Below, piece after piece: positions 56,431 through 64,000 of a stretch of 64,000 nucleotides of DNA. Source of the stretch: Antilocapra americana (lineage: Eukaryota; Chordata; Mammalia; Artiodactyla; Antilocapridae); assembly GCA_007570785.1 (NCBI GenBank), contig ML664161.1:11608927-11672926 (forward strand), written 5' to 3'. A program made the translations under genes and the position numbers. Within the stretch, counting starts at the first letter, position 1. Every line of letters starts with the position of its first letter. The notes beneath the pieces are model-generated. The model had not been told where the DNA came from. It ran no database searches and saw only the letters and a list, made by a program, of their open reading frames with translations.

Positions 56431-57394
56431 AATATTCAATTTTATAAGAGTTTTTCATAAATATATAATTTGGTAAATATTCTTTATACCTACTAATTAT
56501 TGTTCCTTGCTTTTCCAGACTCAAGCATGAGTTTAGGCCTATACTATTTTATGACTACTTTCTGAATGAATACAATTACAAAGTTTTTTTTAAATATTAA
56601 CCAACATAACTGCTTTTTCTGTATCATAGTTATGGTGCTAGGATCTGGATGTACACTAGAAAATAAAAGCAGCATTGATCTAATCCTTGCAGAACTTCAT
56701 TCTTGAATAAATTATTTATATATATAATAAGACTTTAATAATAGAACACAATGTATCTATATAATAGAATATTCTGTGGCCTATTAAAACAATGTATCAG
56801 AAACATATCCTTTGGCCAGGAAAGGTATATTGCTAAGTGGAAAAAAATCAAGTTACAAAGCAATATGTATTACAGTATTCTAGTTTTATAGGAGAGTCTA
56901 ACTGGATTAAGCCCACAATACTGAAAGTGATCTTTCAGGTACCATTTAAAGTGCTTATCCCTGGGGTTTCCTTTTGTCTTCCTGAAATGTTTATTTTTTA
57001 AAAAAAAAAATATATGGGGTTAAGTAAATTTCATTAAATAAGAGTAGAATATTTTTACTATTATACTCTTATTTTTCAGTAATTAAAAGCTATCTTTGAC
57101 CTGAAAATATCAAAGCTATTTTGTATGAATTGTCATGTGAATCATAATGCAGTTATGTTTCTTGCATAGCAAGTATTAGTTGGGGGATCATAGCCACTTA
57201 CCTCATAGCATGGCTATGGCTGGAATAAAAAGTTAATATTTTTGAATAGCTTACCCTAATTTCCAAAGACACATAACTTACAGACTATATTCTATGGAAC
57301 TGCCTTGTGACATGATGGGATTGAGCTAAGTAAGATAGTTTAGTACTGGTTTTGTTGTGAGCATCAAACTAAATAGTTAATGTATTCTGTTGCT
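56431..57394. other. No gene or recognised repeat
   Basis: AT-rich with A-runs (about 57000-57010) and a TATATA run (56716-56727). Confidence 0.5.
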
Positions 57395-57480
57395 AATTCT
57401 CACAACCATCCTGCAAGGTGAATGCAGGTTACTTGCCCAAGGTTCCTCACTAAGTGGCAGACCAGGGATTTCAATCTGCC
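57395..57480 (-). repeat. MIR fragment
   Basis: ACAACCATCCTGCAAGGTGA, GTTACTTGCCCAAGGTTCCT and AAGTGGCAGACCAGGGATTT follow the antisense MIR, with the usual middle block (TTTTACAGATGAGG) deleted. Confidence 0.65.
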
Positions 57481-58624
57481 CTACCAATTCTGGCACATCA
57501 TGGATGTCAGCAGGAAGAGGGGAAGGTCATGCAATTGTTTGCATACACAGAATCCTCCTTCCTGGAATCTTATGTTGACAGTGTGTCCTAGTTTATCCTC
57601 CAAAGTTCTTAGGAGTCAGCAGGTGTATTTTTATATGATTGGTATTACATGTTTTCCTGAAATACTCTCACCTAAATAAGATGATTTCCAAACCCTGGAT
57701 GAAGACTCAAACTAAGAATGGAAATACAAGCATCTTCCCAGAAAAATTTTATCTTTTAACATTCTTTTATTCCTATCATGGATAATGTCCAACTATCACT
57801 AATATTTCCAATTGCTATTTTTTGGCACTAAAGTAGTTTTATACTCTCTTCTCTGGGTCAGAATAAAGAAAAAAATCATGTTAGCACATTAGCCAGCCTC
57901 TTCTATCTTCCCTGGGCAGTTTTTAAGACACATGTGCATTCCTTATGTTACATGACTTTTGCTAGCAAGCAGAGTTTCTGAAGTTCATTTCTGCAGGAAA
58001 TCCGACTGGCAAGTATATGAAAGGTGGTCCTGCAACACCATCCCTCACTTGTTTAGGGTCTCATAAAACCCATCAAAAATGATATCAGCATCCAGTGCAG
58101 TCATGCCACCTTCTGTGTAAGAGGTCTTCATGTTTATATTCAGAATTATCAATCATTCTAAATACTGACTCAAGCTTATCTTTTAGTAGCAGTATTTCCA
58201 CTTGCAGTAAAGATATACAGGGAGGACTCCTCTGTGTTCACAGCTCTTATATCACTGTCAAAATTAGTATATAAAGCATCCATCAAATATACACACAAGG
58301 TGAACTGGGCATGCCTTGACAAAGTCTTGTATATTTGCGATTTTACTAGGCTTTTTCAGGTACCTCTAGAAGCAGGCACACTGACAGGTGCCAAGCCACT
58401 TTTCATAAATGAAATACAAAAAGTAATAGAATCTGGCCTGGAAATTTTATTACTGCAATCTGTACATAGGTTTGACTTCTTAATTTTTGAATTATACTAG
58501 AAATGTTTATGAATGGCACACATAGTTTGCTTTTAAGATATAGGAAACAGGATGTTCATAAACAGATATGAACCGCTTATTGGTTGATGGCCTATTGAGA
58601 ATGGAGAATTAAGTAAACTTAAAT
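57481..58624. other. No gene or recognised repeat
   Basis: Unique-looking. The 88-codon frame at 58234-58500 has no motif that I recognise and no splice or promoter context supporting it. Confidence 0.5.
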
Positions 58625-59175
58625 CCAGTTCACTGATTCCTAAAATGTCAATGTTCACTCTTGCCATCTCTTGTTTGACCACTTCCAATTTGCCTGGATT
58701 CATGGACCTAACATTCCAGGTTCCTATGCAAGGTTTACAGCATCAAACCTTACGTCTATCACCAGTCCCATCCACAATTGGGTGTTGTTTTTGCTTTGGC
58801 TCCCTCCCTTCATTCTTTCTGGAGTTATTTCTCCACTGATCTCCAGTAGCATATTGGGCATCTACCGACCAGGGGAGTTCATCTTTCAGTGTCCTGTCTT
58901 TTTCCCTTTTCATACTGTTCATGGGGTTCTCAAGGCAAGAATACTGAAGTTTGCCATTCCCTTCTCCAGTGGACCATGTTTTGTCAGAACTCTCCACCAT
59001 CACTCATGTTTTGGGTGGCTCTACACAGCGTGGCTCATAGTTTCATTGAGTTAGACAAAGGTGTGGTCCATGTGATCAATTTGGTTCGTCTTCTGTGATT
59101 GTGGTTTTCATTCTGTTTGCCCTCTGATGGATAAGGATAAGAAGCTTATGGAAGCTTCCTGATGGTAGAGACTTA
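58625..59175 (-). mobile_element. BovB 5' portion, inverted
   Basis: Minus-strand BovB from within the 5' UTR (CTCTACCATCAGGAAGCTTC) through GGTCCACTGGAGAAGGG to the start of the endonuclease frame (ending near CAGTGAACTG). It aligns with both orientations of the 22.0-22.7 kb copy. The adjoining 3' part runs the other way. Confidence 0.9.
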
Positions 59176-59180
59176 ACTAT

Positions 59181-59875
59181 GGCTTAAACTCAACATTCAG
59201 AAAACTAAGGTCATGGCATCCATTCCCATCACTTCATGGCAAACAGATGGGGAAACAATGGAAACAGTGACAGACTTTATTTTGGGGGGCTGCAAAATCA
59301 CTGCAGATGGTGACTGCAACCATGAAATTAAAAGACATTTACTCCTTGGAAGAAAAGCTATGACCAACCAAGACAGCATATTCAAAAGCAAAGACATTAT
59401 TTTGCCAACAAAGATCCATCTAGTCAAGGCTATGGTTTTTCCAATAGTCATGTATGGATATGAGAGTTGGACTATAAAGGAAACTGAGTACCAAAGAATT
59501 TATATTTTTGAACTGTGGTGTTGGGGAAGACTCTTGAGAGTCCCTTTTACTGCAAGGAGATCAATCAGTCCATCCTAAAGGAAATCAGTCCTGAATATTC
59601 ATTGGAAGGACTGATGCTGAAGCTGAAACTGCAAAACTTTGGCCACCTGATGCAAACAACTGACTCATTTGAAAAGACCCACCCTGATGCTGGGGCAGAT
59701 TGAAGGCGGGAGAAGGGGATGACAGAGGATGAGATGGTTGGATGGTATCACCGACTCAATGGACATTAGTTTGAGAAGCTCTGGGAGTTGGTGATGGACA
59801 GGGAAGCCAGGCATACTACATTCCATGGGGTCGCAAAGAGTCAAAAATGACTGAGCTACTGAACTGAACTGAACT
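59181..59875 (+). mobile_element. BovB 3' portion, sense
   Basis: From GGCTTAAACTCAACATTCAG (just after RT motif C) to GAACTGAACTGAACT. With the inverted 5' piece it forms one twin-primed insertion lacking ~2 kb of EN/RT. A 121-codon open piece (59213-59578) covers RT C-terminal sequence with no catalytic motif. Confidence 0.93.
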
Positions 59876-60435
59876 CTGGTTACCCCTAGCTCACTAAGTA
59901 CACACATACCTTAATCATTATAAAAGTTATTTATCAACTGGAGTATACTATTACTACCATACATTTCATGGCATTCAACTTATTAAAAGTGAAATTGTCA
60001 CATTTCTACATGATCTTCTCTGTATATGAGAGAAGTAATTCCTCATATTTAAGAGCAAGAAAATTTCAAAAGAACATGAAAAATTTATATAGCACCCTCA
60101 TTACAAACTACCAGTGTTTTATATCCATTGTTATAATTAGCCTTACATAGGAAAATCATTGCATAAAGGCAGGCCACTAAAATGGTAATCTTCTTGGAGG
60201 TTTATCTCTTTTAAGAAGTGTTCACACCAAAGCAATTAACATTTTTCTGCTTCTTCATCTTCTGGAAAGAGGCAGTCTCCTGATTTCCTTTTATATTTTG
60301 TGAAATATAGGGTAGCTAATAAACCACCATAGTCTCCATTATCACTCATGACTACTGTATGCCATTATATTACATCACTTCTGCTATCATGATTTATATC
60401 TTTAATATTTGTATAAATTACATGGCTTACACTGC
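59876..60435. other. No gene or recognised repeat
   Basis: AT-rich with no supported feature. Confidence 0.5.
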
Positions 60436-60439
60436 TATT

Positions 60440-60590
60440 TATTGAATTATATCAGGTTGCCTCTCAAGGTTGTTGATGTAAAATACACCACAGGTCATCT
60501 TTATCCCATTTACAATGCTGAACACAGCATCTGCCTTACATGTGGTAGATGGTCGCTGTGTTGAATGATGATGAAGATGATTATTATCCA
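60440..60590 (+). repeat. L2/MIR-type 3' tail
   Basis: ATGCTGAACACAGCATCTGC, CTTACATGTGGTAGATGGTC and GTTGAATGATGATGAAGATG resemble the L2 terminus. Confidence 0.45.
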
Positions 60591-61209
60591 CTAAGAAAAT
60601 AATTGAGGAAACAATACTGTTTAATAATTTCTACTTATTGTCAACCACCATGTATTCATCTATCTACTCATAGTGGAACTATAACAACTATGAAATATTT
60701 TTTAATTTCATTGCTCATAAGCTTCAACTAGACATGGTTTTGGCAGATTCTCATCAGTAATATGATACAGAACATTGAACATGCACTTATCCTTGTTCCC
60801 AGGAAACTAATTGAATCATTAAGTTAGAGCCATTAGAAAACTGACCAAATGGTATGAACTTAAGTTACGAGCTTCCCAATGATCTAATTTCACTTATCGT
60901 TTTTAGCTTCTCCTCTCCTACCATTTCCCCTGTGGAACTATGGAAGCAATTGCAGAGCATAACTGTATCCTACTTAAAAATTGCATTAATCTGGGTTCCC
61001 CGAATCTATGGATACAAGGAGGCAGAGTCCATTCTGCAGCATCAAATATTATTCAGTATATTTATAATGTTTGTTTGTTATGTGACTTCAGTTAGTCACT
61101 TCCAAAATTTACATGCCTGATAATTCCCTGTGTCAGCCTGAGACATCTGTAGGGAGAAGCTTTTATTGTACGCCACTGGGAAAAACAAAGGAGCTTGTTT
61201 TTCAGTCCA
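60591..61209. other. No gene or recognised repeat
   Basis: The 88-codon frame at 60854-61120 has no domain that I can name. Confidence 0.5.
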
Positions 61210-61346
61210 GGAAATATGTGACTTCCATGAGCGCAGGGACCACATCTCTCCTATTTCTTGAATAAATCCCAGAGTCCAGCACAGTGTATTATACATAATA
61301 AGAATTCAGTTCACATATGTGAGTGAATGGACGAATGAATGAATGT
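61210..61346 (+). repeat. L2 LINE 3' tail
   Basis: ACTTCCATGAGCGCAGGGAC, CACATCTCTCCTATTTCTTG, CCAGAGTCCAGCACAGTGTA and GTGAATGGACGAATGAATGA match the L2 terminus well. Confidence 0.72.
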
Positions 61347-61452
61347 TGGAAACTCATAGACTCTATTGGGGGATGCAAAGTACTCAGGGCCCACATTCTG
61401 CCATAGGGTCCAGCACAAATTGTACCAAATTTCAAAAGTTATAATTTGTATT

Positions 61453-61632
61453 GTGGCTTCCCTGGTGGCTCAGGTGGTAAAAAATTTGCCTGCAATGTGG
61501 AAGACCTGGGTTCAATCCCTGGTTGAGAAGATCTCCTGAAGAAGGAAATGGCAGCCCACTCCAGTGTTCTTGCCTGAAGAATTCCATGGACAGAAGAGCC
61601 TGGCAGTCAGACCTAACTGAGCAATTAACATT
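61453..61632 (+). repeat. Bov-tA SINE, 3'-deleted
   Basis: GTGGCTTCCCTGGTGGCTCA head near consensus, GGGTTCAATCCCTGGTTGAG, GAAGAGCCTGGCAGTCAGAC. The segment GCTACAGTCCATGGGGTCGC is deleted between GGCAG and TCAGAC, so the tail reads CTAACTGAGCAATTAACA. Confidence 0.92.
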
Positions 61633-61635
61633 TTC

Positions 61636-62620
61636 ATGATTTCCATTACTGTAGTATACATGAAGGATCGGTAGGTCTTGGTTCTTGCTTGTTTCAAGAA
61701 AGTCAGAAGTTACTTCTCAGTTGTTGAACAGTAATGTTACTGTTTATAATAAGATTTGTGGAGAAATTTAACATGAAAAGAATACTTACACTTGACATTT
61801 GTAAATTTTAAACTGATCTATCTTCACTGCTTTAATCATAGAGCTCCATGTAACTGTATTCAATTATGCTTAAAAAATAAGTTATTGTCTCGATTCTCTT
61901 ATTCTCTTCTAATTTCAAATTGCTGCTTTTCCTGATGGATCTGATTTCCTTTGTGGCACTACCAGTATACCAGCCCCAGGCTAAAATCCTTAGTTGTATT
62001 TCTAGTACCTATGTAACCATCATTGGTTAGTTAAGCAATTGAAAGTTTTTTCTTGAACTACTGCAATAGGGTCCTTAAGAGTCTTCCTTAAGTTTATTTG
62101 TAACAACATAGACTGTGTAACTGGTGGATTACCATGTCAAAATGTTACTTGATGCTGCCACTTCCCAGTTCACACACCTCCAAAGACTCTTCAGTTCCTT
62201 CAGGGTGAATCTGTACTACCTGGTTTCTCTTCTCTTGTCTCTCATACTCTCTCTAAATGGCTTCTCCCTCTAGGATTCCTGGCCAGGGCTATCTACCCCC
62301 AGGAAAGATATTAGTACCTCCAGCCAGTGTGGTTTGCAAAAACATATTCAGTATTGTAATACATTTTGTCTCTGGGGAGAGAAACCACTATCCTTTTCAA
62401 AATATTGACCTAGATCATAAAACTTAGCTGAACTTTTTTGATTGATAGGGATAAAACAGAAGAATAGGAGATGAACTTTCCTGCATTTTCTTAATAATTG
62501 GTGGAAAGATGATGTACCAGAGTCTCCAGCAGATGAAAGAAGTTTGTGATCAAAAGGAGAAAGATTTTGGAAGCAGATGCTGTTCATTGGACATGCCTAA
62601 TACATTCCCTTATTCCTTCA
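61636..62620. other. No gene; possible L2 body at 62120-62330
   Basis: CCAGTTCACACACCTCCAAA and CTTCAGTTCCTTCAGGGTGA could be L2 upstream of the tail at 62630, but the alignment is weak. Confidence 0.4.
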
Positions 62621-62629
62621 TCCATGCCT

Positions 62630-62760
62630 TCTTTTTTTTCACAAGACTATAAACTTGTTGAACAGGGATCATGACTCTTTAGTTAAACCCTTTGTTCCCA
62701 ATGTCTGGCACAAAGTATTCATATTCAGTAAATAAATGAACAAATTTTGTTGAACTAACA
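62630..62760 (+). repeat. L2 LINE 3' tail
   Basis: ACAAGACTATAAACTTGTTG, CCAATGTCTGGCACAAAGTA and AGTAAATAAATGAACAAATT follow the L2 terminus. Confidence 0.62.
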
Positions 62761-63604
62761 AAAAGCACAATACTGTGCTATGTCTTGGGTACCCAGAGAT
62801 AAAGAAAGAATCTAACTGTGATCCTCAAATAACTCACAAGGTGTTAGGGACAATAATATAGTAGGAATAATTAAAATCTATATATGTGCTATAATAAAGA
62901 ATTCAGTGGTTTGTCTTTCCCCTCAAGTGTTTCATATTGAACTTGTAGACACATAAAGCTGCCAAGTCTTTTCCATATGATCTTATTTGCAGTTTTATGA
63001 ATTCAGCCCTTCTTACCTGCAAAACTGCCTTCTGTGCCTTCTTGCATATCACATTGTTTTCTGACTGTTGTGTTTAGGTGAGATGGGTTCTTATATTTCT
63101 GTATGTACACCTCATTTTTTTTAAGATTCGGTTGTAAATTCCTTGAAAACAACAAATATTTGTCATAATTTGTATCCAGGAAGAATGTGGAAGTGAACCT
63201 TTCCCATAGGTATTTGATCATTGTTTTCTAATTGATAGATTCAATGCAGTAAAATCCATTGATTGCAAGATAATAAGTTTTGCCTATGAAGAAGTTGGAT
63301 ACTGTAAGGGTACTAATAAATACTATGTGACTATTAATAGAATGCTCCTGAATTTGGTGGGGGGGCTATAGGTTCTAATATAGAAATCTTAAGACCTTAG
63401 TAGACTACTTGATTTCAGAGAACAGAGCACTGGATATCTAAAAAAGGGTTCTAATTTTGGCTTGGATAACAGACTTACAATGTAACATATGCTATGCCAT
63501 TAATGTCTTTTCAAATGTGCCTCTCATCCAAGTCCATAACATTTGGACGGTTTGAGAGAATGGTTTAATTAGAGGTTATGAACGTTGCTGCTCCCTATAG
63601 CCAT
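62761..63604. other. No gene; one weak ancient-repeat hint
   Basis: TACTGTGCTATGTCTTGGGT and AGAGATAAAGAAAGAATC (62770-62810) hint at the same ancient repeat seen near 31.1 kb. A G-run of eight (63357-63364) is present. Confidence 0.4.
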
Positions 63605-63679
63605 GGCTGGTTAACTCAGTTAGTTAAAGCATGGAGTTAATAAGACCAGGGTCAAGAGATTAATACCCTTTACAGTCCA
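63605..63679 (+). pseudogene. tRNA-Ile(AAT)-like relic
   Basis: 75 bases align along the whole length of vertebrate tRNA-Ile with anticodon AAT: GGCTGGTTAACTCAGTTAGT (5' end, A box and D-loop), anticodon arm with AAT at 63639-63641, AGATTAATACC at the B-box position, and ACAGTCCA at the 3' end. Most differences are G-to-A or C-to-T. The B box (normally GGTTCGAnTCC) is ruined, the T arm has a one-base insertion, and acceptor-stem pairs are lost. It is probably a dead tRNA gene or a tRNA retro-copy; no SINE tail follows. Confidence 0.75.
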
Positions 63680-63864
63680 GTTACCTTTGATTCTGTTTCT
63701 GGCCAGAGACTAAACACCAAGACCTAGCCTGCCAACTCTCAAAGGCATGCTTTGACCAAGGGAGATTCGCTGGGAATATATCAATGGATCAGTAGAAATC
63801 ATTCTTAACTAGGGAAAAGCAGCTCAAAGCACATTTTCTGCTAGCATCATCTTAAGCGATCCAT

Positions 63865-63960
63865 TTATGCATCCATTCAAAATTTGTGGGTGCCTACCTT
63901 GGGTCTCTCTATTAGACCCTGGGGATAAAAAGGAGTATGACTCTATATCTTCTATAGAAG
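63865..63960 (+). repeat. Possible ancient interspersed repeat
   Basis: CCATTCAAAATTTGTGGGTG and AGACCCTGGGGATAAAAAGG echo the pattern near 31.1 and 34.6 kb. Low support. Confidence 0.32.
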
Positions 63961-64000
63961 AACTCTCAGATTTATACCTTTTAAGAGCCTTGTCTTAGTC

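Noticed and set aside
58671..59054. 127-codon plus-strand open frame
   Set aside because: Antisense to the BovB 5' UTR and endonuclease start.

Overview
The window is nuclear genomic DNA from a ruminant, most likely a bovid. The evidence is its repeat fauna: many Bov-tA SINEs (tRNA-Glu-like head fused to a BovB-derived tail), Bov-A/BOV-A2 units, several BovB (RTE-clade) LINE copies and young artiodactyl L1 3' ends. These sit among older mammalian repeats (MIR, L2, MER5-like, MaLR/ERVL LTRs, hAT, Tigger, mariner). I found no convincing host protein-coding exon, intact RNA gene, CpG island or processed host pseudogene. The open frames are short and nearly all lie in, or antisense to, transposable elements. 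It reads as an AT-rich intergenic or intronic gene desert.

Layout. 0-13.8 kb: Bov-tA copies, MIR, two MaLR-like LTRs, and an older LTR-like block (about 9.4-10.6 kb) carrying a hAT miniature element and a Bov-tA. 14.3-15.75 kb: an almost full-length mariner on the minus strand with both terminal inverted repeats and TA duplications, split by a Bov-tA. 15.9-21.8 kb: L2, two related LTR-like blocks, a minus-strand L1 3' end and a MER5-like element. 22.0-26.6 kb: a near full-length BovB whose 5' end is inverted, directly followed by a second, 5'-truncated BovB. 27-35.6 kb: short BovB tails, MaLR LTRs and a minus-strand BovB with a 271-codon open reverse-transcriptase remnant. 35.6-41.3 kb: repeat-poor. 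41.9-47.6 kb: a Tigger-like element holding a BovB, a BOV-A2 dimer, L2, an inverted BovB pair whose right arm lies inside a second hAT copy, and an L1 end. 47.6-58.6 kb: mostly repeat-poor unique DNA. 58.6-59.9 kb: a second BovB with an inverted 5' piece. 60-64 kb: L2 tails, one Bov-tA and a decayed tRNA-Ile(AAT)-like sequence.

No genes act together here. The information lies in the insertion history: target-site duplications, nesting order, two independent 5'-inverted BovB insertions, and the different ways BovB reverse transcriptase has decayed. I looked for an undescribed functional system and did not find one. The best candidates for unrecognised function are the repeat-depleted islands near 39-40.3 kb and 47.6-49.8 kb, which would need conservation data. 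Family names were assigned by recognition without a database search, so subfamily names are tentative.
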